Below, piece after piece: positions 53,187 to 62,777 of a stretch of DNA of 64,000 nucleotides. The notes below the pieces were generated by a model that saw nothing but the letters and a program-made list of their open reading frames with translations, was not told where the DNA came from and made no database searches. The stretch's first letter is position 1. Each line of letters starts with the position of its first letter. The translations under genes were made by a program, and so were the position numbers. This DNA comes from Nostoc sp. B(2019) (GTDB lineage Bacteria; Cyanobacteriota; Cyanobacteriia; Cyanobacteriales; Nostocaceae). The stretch is taken from positions 91,298-155,297 of the forward strand of contig NZ_WVID01000010.1 in assembly GCF_010091925.1 (NCBI RefSeq). Reading direction: 5' to 3'.

Positions 53187-53817
53187 TTGTCCTAAAACAG
53201 CTTTTTTGTGACAACTTGGATTTTATAACTGATTTGGGATTTGGATTTGCGATCGCGCAGCGTAAAGCCTTCTCTTCTCTACGAGACGCTGCACGTAGCT
53301 TGGCTTTTGCGTAGGGATACGCTTAGAGCGAGTCCTGCCTATGGCAAATGCGCGTAGCTTGTTTCCTTGTAGGAAGACGCCGAGAGTGAACGGACTCTTA
53401 AAGGCGGAGCATAAACTAGAAGAAACACCCCGATCCAAAATCCAAAATTGGCAGTCAACTGGATGAATACAGCAAAGTCTGTTTCCAGTTGGCTTTTTTG
53501 TTTTCGGTTTGACAATAAATCTGTGAGTTTAATTAAGAAAGTTTTACAAGATGACCCTTTTAACGTTGCATTCGTCGATCTCACGTTAAACAATATTTAT
53601 ACTGAACTTGTGCTGATAAATACGAAAGTTTCAGTTGCCGTTTGATCAGATAATTAGTACTAATGAATGGTAATACATCAGAACTACCCAGGATTATATT
53701 GAGGAACCTTACTCTCGTTGAAAAGATTCCTAAAACCTTGTATGGCTTCCAAGTAAGCTATATTCGCTAGGTAGTTGATAACTAGATGAAATATAGAATA
53801 TTTCTCCCCACTAGGTA
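53187..53817. other. 631-base spacer with palindromic repeats
   Basis: Bases 53250-53410 are tightly packed repeat motifs (GCGATCGCG, GAGACGCTGC, CGTAGCTTG, TACGCTTAGAGCGAG) that form several hairpins. A 65-codon frame at 53448-53645 shows no recognisable features and is not called. The end of the spacer is the promoter region of the GGDEF gene. Confidence 0.55.
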
Positions 53818-56067
53818 ATGGGAATGAATAAGCAGCTAGGCAAGCGTTTTGTGAAGTTAATGTTTGGACTGAAACAACCGCTTAGTCGAGGACAAAAGGA
53901 ATTTATTACTGCTACCAGCGTTGCAATCTGTGTCCTAGTTTTACGCTCTATCGGATTATTTCAATCCTTAGAATTGGCAGCTTTGGATCAATTTTTTCGC
54001 TTACGTCCCAATGAGCCGCCAGAACAGCGTATTACTATTGTAGCGATTGATGAGGACTCTTTAAGCAGAGTTGGTTCCTGGCCAATTCCAGATAGCGATA
54101 TTGCCAAGTTATTGCAAAAATTAAACGCCTATAAACCCCAAGCTATTGGCTTAGATATCTACCGGGATTTGGTAGTACCCAGTAATGATTTAGCAGAAAA
54201 GCCTGTTAACAAGGAACTGCTTGATGCGTATAAGTCGATGCCAAACTTAATTGGTATTGAACTGCTACCAAGCGACAAAAATAAAAATGGCAAAAACAAA
54301 AACGTTGGTGTTGCACCCCCACTAGGGCTAAATCGGGATCAAGTAGGTTTTAATAATGTAGTGTATGACCCTGATGGCAAAATACGCCGCAGCTTATTGT
54401 ATTGGCACGTTAATGAGCATCGGGTACACGAAAGTTTTGCTCTGAAGCTGGCTTTACTATATTTAAAATCACAGGGAATTACTCCCACTAAAGCAGCTAA
54501 TGATCCTGAGTACTTACAGTTGGGTAAGGCAGTATTTACTCGTTTTAAGTCCAATGATGGTGCTTACGTTAGAGCTGATGCTGGCGGCTACCAAATTTTG
54601 TCTAACTTTCCCAAACCTGGATGCTCAAGTCCATCTACTGAATCTTGTGGTTATCCCCAGGTATCTATGAAAGATGTATTGGCAGATAAAGTTGAAGAAG
54701 ACTTGATTAGAAATCGCATTGTACTTATTGGTTCCACCGCGCCTAGTCTTCAGGATTTTGTATTTATTCCCTATTCCAGCCGTTTGATGGGTACAGCAAC
54801 ACCTGTATCCGGTATCGAACTGCAAGCTTATTTTATTAGTGAGTTAATCTCGGCTGCCGTTAAAGGGCGACCTTTACTCGAAGTCTGCCCTGATTTAGTA
54901 GAAGACTTGTGGATTTTTGTCTGGTCTTATGTGGGAGCAGTTACAACATGGCGAATCCGACACCCAACCAGGAGCTTTATAAGTATCTTAGTTTCTTGCT
55001 CTGTGCTTAGCCTGAGTGCCTATCTTACTTTCTTGTATGGTTTGTGGATACCAATTATTCCTCCACTATTTACTTTTGGCATCTCAGCTATTTGGATGAC
55101 CAGTCATATTGCTCACATGCAAGAAGAGTGGAAACGCTCTAAAGAGTTTTTATATCACGTGATTAACACTATTCCTGACCCAATTTTTGTAAAAAATGAA
55201 CAACATCAGTGGATTGTTTTAAATGAAGCTTATTGTCGATTCATTGGTTATCCCAATAAGTTGTTAATTGAAAAGTCAGATTATGACTTTTTTCCTAAGC
55301 ATGAAGCTGATATATTTCGACAACAGGATGAGTTTGTTTTCCGAACTCAACAACCTCAAGAACATGAAGAAGAATTTACCGATGCCAGTGGTCAGACTTA
55401 TCAAATTGCCACTAAGCGATCGCTCCACAAAGACGCAGCTGGCAATTTCTTTTTAGTTGGGGTCATCCGAGATATTACTCAGCGCAAGCGAATGGAGGAG
55501 CAACTCAAGCGTACTGCTGCTGAGTTATTCCGCTCTAACAATGAATTAAAACTGAAAGAGGATCATTTGCGGTATCTGGCATATCACGATTACCTCACTG
55601 GTCTATCCAATCGCAAATTCTTCGTAGAACAACTTCGAGAGTCCCTACATTGGGCACAGACCAACAATCTGTTACTAGGATTACTATTTATTGATTTAGA
55701 TGGCTTTAAGCAAGTCAATGATACTTTAGGACACGAGATGGGCGATCGCCTACTGGTAACTATCGCCCAAAGACTCAGCCACTCCCTACGCGCTAGTGAT
55801 ACAGTTTCCCGCTTGGGTGGTGATGAATTTACCGTGATTTTACGGGCAATTCCCAATGTACAAGTAGCCGCTAAAGTCGCCGAAAAAATTTTAGCCAGTA
55901 TAACCGAGCCAATTGTTTTGGATGGATACACTACTAAAGTTTCTGCCAGCATTGGCATCAGTGTCTACCCATATAACAGTCAAGATAGTGAAACCTTGAT
56001 TAAACAGGCAGATACCGCAATGTACTATGCTAAGCGCTTAGGTAAAAATCGCTACGAGTTTGCTTAA
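53818..56067 (+). CDS. CHASE2-PAS-GGDEF diguanylate cyclase
   Basis: The 749-residue protein is a membrane receptor that makes c-di-GMP. An N-terminal helix precedes a periplasmic CHASE2 domain (about 50-340); three helices follow (about 365-430). A PAS domain covers about 440-560 with F-V-K-N-E-Q-H-Q-W and V-G-V-I-R-D-I-T. The GGDEF domain begins near 590; G-G-D-E-F is at residues 667-671. R-A-S-D lies five residues before it, the inhibitory I-site, so product feedback is likely. No EAL domain. The CHASE2 ligand is unknown. An ATG two codons downstream (53824) is an alternative start. Confidence 0.95.
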   Translation: MGMNKQLGKRFVKLMFGLKQPLSRGQKEFITATSVAICVLVLRSIGLFQSLELAALDQFFRLRPNEPPEQRITIVAIDEDSLSRVGSWPIPDSDIAKLLQKLNAYKPQAIGLDIYRDLVVPSNDLAEKPVNKELLDAYKSMPNLIGIELLPSDKNKNGKNKNVGVAPPLGLNRDQVGFNNVVYDPDGKIRRSLLYWHVNEHRVHESFALKLALLYLKSQGITPTKAANDPEYLQLGKAVFTRFKSNDGAYVRADAGGYQILSNFPKPGCSSPSTESCGYPQVSMKDVLADKVEEDLIRNRIVLIGSTAPSLQDFVFIPYSSRLMGTATPVSGIELQAYFISELISAAVKGRPLLEVCPDLVEDLWIFVWSYVGAVTTWRIRHPTRSFISILVSCSVLSLSAYLTFLYGLWIPIIPPLFTFGISAIWMTSHIAHMQEEWKRSKEFLYHVINTIPDPIFVKNEQHQWIVLNEAYCRFIGYPNKLLIEKSDYDFFPKHEADIFRQQDEFVFRTQQPQEHEEEFTDASGQTYQIATKRSLHKDAAGNFFLVGVIRDITQRKRMEEQLKRTAAELFRSNNELKLKEDHLRYLAYHDYLTGLSNRKFFVEQLRESLHWAQTNNLLLGLLFIDLDGFKQVNDTLGHEMGDRLLVTIAQRLSHSLRASDTVSRLGGDEFTVILRAIPNVQVAAKVAEKILASITEPIVLDGYTTKVSASIGISVYPYNSQDSETLIKQADTAMYYAKRLGKNRYEFA

Positions 56068-56806
56068 TTAGCTAAGAGCGAAGCTTACAAACTCCTCTCA
56101 ACCAAGCCAATATTTTTACCGTGAAATTACGAGTAATGAGCTTGAGCCTCATGCATTGCGTATACACCTAAAAGATTACTTTTAGGTTGTTATGGATATC
56201 TAGCAAGTCTTTGTGGCTTTTTTTGAAGATTAAACTCAATAATAAACCTAGAAAAGTAATTAATAACCAAGAAGATAAGCTAGCTTATCTATTTCGCTTG
56301 CAAGTATTCTTACTTAAAAAAATATACTTGTACTTATTCGGTTTTTTCATAAGCCATTAAAATAACTTGTTCTGAAATGCTTGCAAAATAAAGGTTTTGC
56401 TGTTTCAGCTTTAAATATCTTTACTACTATGCAATCTTTACTATACTAAAATTAAAGTAATATTGATATTCTTTCAGTTTTGTTATTCATTGAACATAGT
56501 GTTTATACGCATAATTATTAAAAAATTATTAATACGCAATAAATTTGGCAATTTACTCACGGCAATTAATTAACATCTCTAACTTTAGACTGATGTAAAA
56601 ACGGTATATTAAGAATATTTCTTAGGTGTTAAGACTATTTAACAGTAATAAATTGACGCTAATCTGTAACTTAGTACCACAATTACTTATTTACACTACC
56701 GTAAATTGAATAAAGTTGGAATCTTAGTGCAGCAAAATAAGTGAATATACTGATTTTAATAAAAGATACTTACTTAAAGAAAAATGCAGTGGATTTACCT
56801 AAAAAG
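56068..56806. other. 739-base AT-rich spacer
   Basis: It lies between the GGDEF gene and the small secreted-protein gene. Apart from AT-rich runs (56240-56720) and a plausible promoter area near 56690-56740 I see no structure or gene. Confidence 0.5.
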
Positions 56807-57043
56807 ATGAAAACTAACTTAAGAATCACAAGATTTGTATTGTTTTGTATAAGCATTTACGTCCTAATTCCGAATATTGCTGATTGCACAGTTGTCTTCG
56901 GCAGCGTGACTGCTAATAGTTTTAAAGCTTCTAGCAGCGATGGTTCAACAACCAGCAAGGTCAATTCTCAAGGTTTAAAAGACATATATGTTCCACCAAA
57001 TTATGGTAGTCCTGACAGTCAGTATGGTAGCGGCACCCGCTAA
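56807..57043 (+). CDS. Small secreted protein with PPNYGSP...GTR tail
   Basis: The ATG at 56807 (M-K-T-N-L-R-I-T-R) gives 78 residues with a signal peptide (hydrophobic to about residue 27). A longer frame from a GTG at 56741 adds 22 unlikely residues. The mature part is Ser/Gly-rich and ends V-P-P-N-Y-G-S-P-D-S-Q-Y-G-S-G-T-R. This P-P-x-x-G-x-P-...-G-x-G-T-R pattern also opens the DUF928 proteins that often accompany CHASE2 proteins in cyanobacteria (from memory). It may be a member of a small secreted family or the stump of a DUF928 gene. Confidence 0.6.
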   Translation: MKTNLRITRFVLFCISIYVLIPNIADCTVVFGSVTANSFKASSSDGSTTSKVNSQGLKDIYVPPNYGSPDSQYGSGTR

Positions 57044-57332
57044 TACATTGCAAAATTGATAATTAGGCTGAGCAAGTTTTTCAAAAACAGATTGGACATG
57101 CTCTACATTAAAACTGTTTTGGAAATAAGGTAGGAGGGAATGAAATTTTTATCCTGAGTTGTCGCGCAATGTACGTTTTGTTCTCACTCTTGTTCATGCA
57201 TTTATCCTGTAAAATACAATATTTTGTGGAATGAAATCACAAATAAATAATAATTTGTCGGTGTTTATCTGTGGTTAATTTTTCACTTAATTTGTATTTT
57301 TGCAAGAAGTCTATTTAATAGCTGAATAGTTT

Positions 57333-59135
57333 TTAATTGTTTACGACTGGAGATTTCCACCAGTCATTTGTTTGGACAAGTGTATGGGCTTGCCAGTCTG
57401 AATCTGTTTGAGGATAATCTAGACGGTAGTGTCCACCACGGCTTTCGGTTCTAAAAGCAGCACTTTTGAGAATTAAATCAGCCACATCTAATAGATTGCG
57501 GGTTTCTGCCCAAAGTCGCAATTGCCGTTCAACATCTGGTAGGTTGAAATTAGCTGGTTCTTTTGGACGTAAAGAAAGCAAGAATTGGCTCAAAGGCAAA
57601 GCAGCAAAATCTTGCTGCCAAGATTCAATGGTGGCGATCGCCATCTCCAAACTTGATTGTTCTCGACAAATGCCAGCACTCTGCCACACAAGACGTGGTA
57701 ACTTCTCTCTTAGTGCTTCTAGCTGTGCTTGCTGGGTTTGCCACTCACTGCCATCAGCACTAAATTCCCGCAATGCCAGCGCTGGTGTTTCTGATGCTAG
57801 CCCAACATCTGTCAACTCAATATTAGCCATCTGTGCCCCAAACACGATACATTCCAGCAGAGAATTACTGGCAAGACGATTTGCTCCATGCACTCCAGTA
57901 CTGGCAGTTTCACCCACCGCGTACAAACCGGGGATATTTGTGCGGTTCATCAGATCTGTGGCAATACCACCCATCCAGTAATGAGCAGCAGGGGCTACAG
58001 GAATTGGTTCATTGAAGACATCGATGCCCCAATGCTGACAAACTTTAATGATGTTGGGAAAACGATGACGAATCTTGTCGACGGGGATGGGGCGCATATC
58101 TAACCAAACATGGGCAGTGGCGGGATCGAGGGCGGTGCGTTGCAAATGACTGAAAATTGCTCTACTCACAATATCTCTAGGTGCAAGTTCACCGGCAGGG
58201 TGATAGTCAAAAGCAAAACGTCGCCCTTCGTCATCGACAAGGTGTGCTCCCTCCCCGCGTACAGCTTCACTAATGAGAAAGCGATCAGCACCAGGTTTGG
58301 TGAGGGCTGTAGGGTGAAATTGGACAAATTCTAAATCCCGGAGGATGGCCCCGGCACGATATGCGATCGCTACCCCATCGCCCGTACTCACAGCCGGGTT
58401 AGTGGTTTGAGCAAATACCTGACCACCGCCACCAGTTGCCAATACCACAGCACCAGCCCGTACCCATGTAATTTCACCCTGATAGAACAGGCTAATTCCC
58501 TGACAGCGAAAAGTCGAGCCAGTGCGAACAATCGCGCTTGCGTCGGAAAGCAACTGGCGTGAAGCGGCGGCTTCCGCCGTTAGCGTAGCGGTAGCGAGTC
58601 CGCGAGCGTCTCTGAACTTTTCAAGACAGTGGCCAGTTTCGGGTTCAATCCACAAACTCAAAGCCAAAGCTTGCTGGATGACTTGAATGTTTTTGCGACG
58701 TAATACTTGAGCAGTCAGAGTGGTGGTGACTTCTCTACCTGTGGTGTCGGCGGCGTGGAGGACACGGTTACGAGAATGGGCAGCTTCCAAAGTTAAAGCC
58801 AAGGCTTTACCATGACGATCAAAAGCTACGCCTAAGTTGACTAAAGATTGAATGCAGCTAGGGGCTTGTTGGGCGAGGAATTCTACAGCGGAGCGATCGC
58901 ACAAAAGAGCACCAGCCCGGATCGTATCTTCAATGTGCAGCGAAGGAGAATCTTCCGGGGCAACCGCTGCGGCAATGCCACCTTGTGCCCAATCACTGGC
59001 GGACAAAGCAACAGTTTCTTTAGTAATTAAGCCGACTCGCAATGACTCTGGCAGACACAGCGCCGTGTACAGTCCAGCAGCGCCAGCGCCGACTACTAAG
59101 ACATCAAATTGGCTGGGAATATCTATCTGAGGCAA
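57333..59135 (-). CDS. nadB: L-aspartate oxidase, with a 41-residue repeat-derived insert
   Basis: NadB oxidises L-aspartate to iminoaspartate with FAD, the first step of de novo NAD synthesis. V-V-G-A-G-A-A-G-L-Y at residues 14-23 binds FAD; F-H-P-T-A-L, R-G-E-G-A-H-L-V and G-V-H-G-A-N-R-L-A-S-N-S are the conserved substrate-site parts. The full length is 600 residues. Residues 170-210 (bases 58506-58628) are absent from normal NadB; without them H-C-Q-G-I-S-L reads through and the length is a normal 559. The start is a TTG. psbU is the next gene upstream on the same strand. Confidence 0.93.
   Translation of the reverse strand: MPQIDIPSQFDVLVVGAGAAGLYTALCLPESLRVGLITKETVALSASDWAQGGIAAAVAPEDSPSLHIEDTIRAGALLCDRSAVEFLAQQAPSCIQSLVNLGVAFDRHGKALALTLEAAHSRNRVLHAADTTGREVTTTLTAQVLRRKNIQVIQQALALSLWIEPETGHCLEKFRDARGLATATLTAEAAASRQLLSDASAIVRTGSTFRCQGISLFYQGEITWVRAGAVVLATGGGGQVFAQTTNPAVSTGDGVAIAYRAGAILRDLEFVQFHPTALTKPGADRFLISEAVRGEGAHLVDDEGRRFAFDYHPAGELAPRDIVSRAIFSHLQRTALDPATAHVWLDMRPIPVDKIRHRFPNIIKVCQHWGIDVFNEPIPVAPAAHYWMGGIATDLMNRTNIPGLYAVGETASTGVHGANRLASNSLLECIVFGAQMANIELTDVGLASETPALALREFSADGSEWQTQQAQLEALREKLPRLVWQSAGICREQSSLEMAIATIESWQQDFAALPLSQFLLSLRPKEPANFNLPDVERQLRLWAETRNLLDVADLILKSAAFRTESRGGHYRLDYPQTDSDWQAHTLVQTNDWWKSPVVNN
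58506..58628. mobile_element. Palindromic repeat (MITE-like) element inserted in nadB
   Basis: GACA at 58502-58505 is repeated at 58625-58628, like a 4-bp target duplication. The DNA between begins GCGAAAAG and ends CTTTTCAA, short inverted ends, and holds palindromes such as GGCGGCTTCCGCC (58566-58578). Element plus duplication is 123 bp, a multiple of three, with no stop codon in the nadB frame, so the gene stays open. Confidence 0.78.
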
Positions 59136-59265
59136 GGTAAAGGTAAGGGGGGAACGGTGAGAGGGAGAGAGGGAGAGGGGAAGAGAAGAGAAGACAAGAG
59201 AGAAAATTTTACTTCCTCCTTGTCCTCCTTATCTTTATTATCTTCCCCATCTCTAATAGAAAATT

Positions 59266-59290
59266 CCCACTCCCTAGGATCAGGAGTGGG
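59266..59290 (-). terminator. Terminator of psbU
   Basis: CCCACTCC (59266-59273) pairs perfectly with GGAGTGGG (59283-59290) around 9 bases. Read on the minus strand it is followed by AATTTTC, 30 bases after the psbU stop. Confidence 0.8.
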
Positions 59291-59319
59291 CTGCTTGTTA
59301 CATCAACTGCAATATGCAG

Positions 59320-59769
59320 TTATCTGTAGATGCCGTTGTTAACGCGATCGTCTCCCTCGTTGAAGGCAGGTTCAAATTCTGTCACGGTAAAGTGATCGAA
59401 GTTGGCTTGCAGAGTTTGTTTTTGGCGATCGCTCAATCCTGGAAGATCCAATACATCCTCAACCTTTTGGTAAGGAGCATTTTTGATGATTTTCTTAGCA
59501 AGGTTGGGATACAACCCTGGATACTGTTGAAAAGCTCGGACGTTAGTATTATTCAAATCAATTTTTTTTCCGAATTCGGTTCCTAGCTTAGCGTCTGCCC
59601 GATTCTGACGCTCAATTGCCAAAATCTGCACTTGAGGAAAAGCAAAACTGTTGAAACTAGCAGCTTGGGCTATCTGAGTTGTTCCCAGCCATCCCCAGCA
59701 GCCAAGTAACAAACTAAACACTGTTAATAAACGCACCAATCCTTTCACGATTTTCCTACCTCTTTCCAT
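59320..59769 (-). CDS. psbU: Photosystem II 12-kDa extrinsic protein PsbU
   Basis: PsbU sits on the lumen side of photosystem II and stabilises the oxygen-evolving complex. From ATG 59769 it has 149 residues: a signal peptide with a basic start and A-Q-A-A cleavage region near residue 36, then the mature protein. [33 protein letters not shown] and D-V-L-D-L-P-G-L form the helix-hairpin-helix typical of the family. A TTG one codon upstream is also open. It is a single gene with its own terminator, upstream of nadB. Confidence 0.97.
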   Translation of the reverse strand: MERGRKIVKGLVRLLTVFSLLLGCWGWLGTTQIAQAASFNSFAFPQVQILAIERQNRADAKLGTEFGKKIDLNNTNVRAFQQYPGLYPNLAKKIIKNAPYQKVEDVLDLPGLSDRQKQTLQANFDHFTVTEFEPAFNEGDDRVNNGIYR

Positions 59770-59856
59770 CAAACAATAAAAGCTTTAAGCCAACAGCTGT
59801 CAGTGAGCACTAGTCTTTGCTCATTCGTCATTCGTTAGAGCGCCAAAGCTAAACAA

Positions 59857-59898
59857 CAAAGGACTAAGGACAAAAGACAAAGGACTAAGGACAAAAGC
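59857..59898. repeat. 21-bp direct repeat upstream of psbU
   Basis: CAAAGGACTAAGGACAAAAG occurs at 59857-59876 and again at 59878-59897. It is built from AGGACTA/AGGACAA heptamers, another form of the short tandem repeats in this genome. Confidence 0.85.
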
Positions 59899-59946
59899 TG
59901 ATAGCTTAATCAACACAGCAGTCATCAGAAACTAATATACAGCGTA

Positions 59947-60114
59947 TTAATATCCACAATATTTACCGTTACTGGGTTTGACTGTACTTTTACCAAAAAT
60001 TATTCTTAATGCTACAACTGCTAGCATTGCTGCCACAGCGCTACAACTCCATAAAATCCAGTAGTATGCTCGGCTAAATGAAAGTTTTTTGGGGTTTCTC
60101 TCTCTACTCGCCAA
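59947..60114 (-). CDS. Possible 55-residue single-helix membrane protein
   Basis: An open frame from TTG 60114 to TAA 59947-59949 gives a basic N-terminus (R-E-R-N-P-K-K-L-S-F-S-R) and one hydrophobic helix (Y-Y-W-I-L-W ... A-V-A-A-M-L-A-V-V-A-L-R-I-I-F). The positive-inside pattern is protein-like, but the start is weak, the family unknown and the frame short. Confidence 0.3.
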   Translation of the reverse strand: MASRERNPKKLSFSRAYYWILWSCSAVAAMLAVVALRIIFGKSTVKPSNGKYCGY

Positions 60115-60443
60115 TAGGCGATATTAAACCTGAAACCTGGCGATGTCTAACGGCAAGGCTTTCTCTTATCAAAGACGCTAGGCGTAGCTTGCTTCACCGC
60201 AGGAATACGCGTCTACGCTAATATCAAAACCCCAGCAGGGATGATCCGATACTGCTCAATTTTTATGTAATATTTCTTAACTAATAAATAATCTACAGCT
60301 AAGATAAACAAATAATTTATCACTGGGCTAATTATGCGCGATCGCCCATGAAAAGGCTGTTTTTGGGATATTGTTTGTAAATTGCACTAAAGATGGACAT
60401 AGGTGAGCGCTGGGCGATCGCCTCATGAATTAATTGTTGATTT
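60115..60443. other. 329-base spacer with palindromic repeats
   Basis: CGTAGCTTGCTTCACCGCAGG and neighbouring ACGCGTCTACGC motifs (about 60170-60225) form a repeat hairpin of the same kind as seen after chlG and VKOR. A HIP1-like site lies at 60339-60350. No gene. Confidence 0.5.
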
Positions 60444-61223
60444 TTATGCCCTCACAGCAGCTAGCAAAAATAAGCTGTCTACCAAAATTGTACTTAAAAC
60501 TGCGCCACCAAAGGCGTACCAGTGTCGCTGCCCTTTATATAAAGGTAAAACTCCAACTGTCAACAACACTAAGGCAAGAGCTATCGCCCAAGCTTGTCCC
60601 CAAGGTGTCTGTACTTGCGTTAAGGCATTTTGCAATATTTGCGCTGCGCCATTGGCGTCTACTCTCATAATTTGCCGCCAATAGGGCATCAAATCTACTA
60701 GATAGAAATACACATCTGTTAAGACTGTACCGAGTAAAGAACCTAAATAAAACCAGTTACCCACTTTGCCCCAATTCCGCAGCAGACACCAAACGGCAAA
60801 TGGTAGGCCTATAGACTCTACTGGCAAATGCCATAAAGGTTCCCAACGTAACCAGCCCCAATAAATCGCTCCTGCTAACCAACTCCAGCTAAACCCTAAG
60901 AGCAAATCCCCCCAAACATAAGTTGCAGGACGTGACATCAATCTAAAACTCAACCACACCCAAAATCCTGTCAACGCTAAACTCAGACTTGGTAGCGATC
61001 GCACTAGTGGTGCTTCCACAAATATTGGCACTGATACCAAAAACACCGCTGCCGCAAACACCAACCACTTTTGGTATGAAGAAATAAAGACAGGCAAAGA
61101 AGGAGATGAGGAAAGTGTAGACTCTAATTCTCTGATGCTTCTGTAGCCAGTGTCAGTTGAATCCAAATTGGTATCAATAGAAGGGGTTGAAGCCGTGTAG
61201 GAGGACAATGTATTATTAATCAA
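60444..61223 (-). CDS. DUF3120 membrane protein
   Basis: The 259-residue protein has a hydrophilic, Ser/Thr-rich N-terminal 45 residues and about six hydrophobic helices. Pieces such as V-S-V-P-I-F-V-E-A-P-L-V-R near 62-74, W-L-R-W-E-P-L-W-H-L-P-V-E near 122-134 and G-S-L-L-G-T-V-L-T-D-V-Y-F-Y near 160-173 fit the DUF3120 family, found in cyanobacteria and some plastids. The function is unknown. It is transcribed alone. Confidence 0.88.
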   Translation of the reverse strand: MINNTLSSYTASTPSIDTNLDSTDTGYRSIRELESTLSSSPSLPVFISSYQKWLVFAAAVFLVSVPIFVEAPLVRSLPSLSLALTGFWVWLSFRLMSRPATYVWGDLLLGFSWSWLAGAIYWGWLRWEPLWHLPVESIGLPFAVWCLLRNWGKVGNWFYLGSLLGTVLTDVYFYLVDLMPYWRQIMRVDANGAAQILQNALTQVQTPWGQAWAIALALVLLTVGVLPLYKGQRHWYAFGGAVLSTILVDSLFLLAAVRA

Positions 61224-61756
61224 AGTTTTTAATATTTGTTATTAAACTTTATCTTATTTAATGTATCACATTTAAAAATGCCCTAGGGGGGGATTTTAAT
61301 TCTACTAGAATTTTGCCTGGGCTGTGTATCACCTGCAAAAGTATGGGAACACAAAAGGAATTTTCGTAGAAGGCAGGATGTTGCGGGAGCAGGGGAAGCA
61401 GAGGGAGCAGTATTTCGACTACGCTTCTCTACGAGAGGCTGCGCCAACGGCTACGCTCAGCCCTAGCGCTCAACAACCGGGGTAGGGTAGCACAAAGGGA
61501 ATAAATTACTGACTGTTGATTCTTGACTCCTGTCTCGTGCTGGCTCACATCTATTTTGAAGCACTTAGGTATCCTTCCTGGTATTGAGCCGTACACTCAG
61601 GGACTTTTAACCTTGCCGCACTATTCTGTAAATTAATAACGCGTCTCTGTGAGAGATGAATGAAAAACCGATGTTTTCTTCAACTCTTTTCCTGGTAAGT
61701 TTCCCAGGTAGATGTTTGTGTAATTGGTTATAATCTCAGCGATCGCAGGTAAACTG
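61224..61756. other. 533-base spacer before uppP
   Basis: It has a G-run near 61286, a repeat stretch at about 61414-61475 (TACGCTTCTCTACGAGAGGCTGCG and GGCTACGCTCAGCC) that folds into hairpins, and heptamer-like GACT motifs near 61505-61540. No gene is seen. Confidence 0.5.
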
Positions 61757-62719
61757 ATGGCTTTATCAAAACGTCAATGGTTCATGCTTTTAAGCGCAGG
61801 ATCAGCAACTTTCTCAGTCGCAGCATTTCCGCTCAAGGTTCTTAGCGCCCAGCCTAACTTAAGGGAAAATGGGGTGCAACAGATGAATATTTTGCAAGCT
61901 ATTATTTTAGGCTTCGTGCAAGGAATGACTGAATTCCTGCCTATTAGTAGCACAGCACATTTAAAAGTTGTGCCCGTAGTTCTTGGTTGGGGCGATCCGG
62001 GGGTAGCTTTTACCGCTATCATCCAGCTTGGTAGTATAGCAGCGGTACTGTGGTATTTCTGGGGGGATTTGACGCGAATTATTAAAGGAACAACAAGAGC
62101 GATCGCCCTCAAAGATTACGACGACTACGAATTTCGGCTGTCTCTGGGGATTATTTTAGGAACATTACCTATTGTCTTGTTTGGACTTTTGATTAAAAAG
62201 TTCATTCCAGATTTTGATAATTCACCTATTAGAAGTTTAGGAGCGATCGCTATTGCCTCTATAGTGATGTCACTGTTACTGGGGTTAGCAGAACAACTAG
62301 GTAAACGTCAGCGAGACTTTGAAAACCTGGCCATGAGAGATGGGGTATTGATGGGTTTAGCTCAGGCTTTAGCATTAATCCCTGGCGTTTCTCGTTCTGG
62401 TTCCACCTTAACAGGAGGGCTATTTATGGGATTACAACGGGAAACAGCTGCGAGATTTTCATTTTTACTAGGCATTCCCGCCATTACGCTAGCGGGGTTA
62501 GTCGAGTTAAAAGATGTAGTTGGAGCCGGGTTAAGCAGTGCAGGAATAATCCCCCTCGTTGGCGGAGTGATTTCTGCCACAGTATTCTCATATATAGCGA
62601 TCGCCGGGTTGCTGCGCTTCCTTAAAACCCAGAGCACCTGGGTGTTTATTTGGTATCGGCTAGTATTTGGGGTAGCAATACTGGGGGCAATTGGAACTGG
62701 TTTGTTGAAAAATAGTTAA
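61757..62719 (+). CDS. uppP: Undecaprenyl-diphosphate phosphatase
   Basis: The membrane enzyme recycles undecaprenyl pyrophosphate to the monophosphate carrier used for peptidoglycan and polysaccharides. From ATG 61757 it has 320 residues; a TTG at 61724 is an upstream alternative. The BacA/UppP motifs are E-F-L-P-I-S-S-T-A-H near residue 57-66 and G-V-S-R-S-G-S-T near 210-217. About 42 residues precede the usual family start (M-N-I-L-Q-A-I-I-L-G), with a hydrophobic helix and A-Q end like a signal peptide; cyanobacterial members often have this. It links to the polysaccharide locus in function but stands alone. Confidence 0.94.
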   Translation: MALSKRQWFMLLSAGSATFSVAAFPLKVLSAQPNLRENGVQQMNILQAIILGFVQGMTEFLPISSTAHLKVVPVVLGWGDPGVAFTAIIQLGSIAAVLWYFWGDLTRIIKGTTRAIALKDYDDYEFRLSLGIILGTLPIVLFGLLIKKFIPDFDNSPIRSLGAIAIASIVMSLLLGLAEQLGKRQRDFENLAMRDGVLMGLAQALALIPGVSRSGSTLTGGLFMGLQRETAARFSFLLGIPAITLAGLVELKDVVGAGLSSAGIIPLVGGVISATVFSYIAIAGLLRFLKTQSTWVFIWYRLVFGVAILGAIGTGLLKNS

Positions 62720-62777
62720 TAGTCAAGAGTCCATAATCAAGAGTCCATAGTTCATAGTAATGATCATAGACTGTAGC

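Noticed and set aside
53448-53645. 65-codon frame between VKOR and the GGDEF gene
   Set aside because: No ribosome site, no motif, and it starts in repeat DNA; not distinguishable from chance.
57466-57981. 171-codon frame antisense to nadB
   Set aside because: Shadow of nadB with the composition typical of antisense reading; no family features.
58640-58660. GGGTTCAATCC-like T-loop sequence suggesting a tRNA
   Set aside because: It lies inside nadB and no acceptor or anticodon arms can be formed around it.
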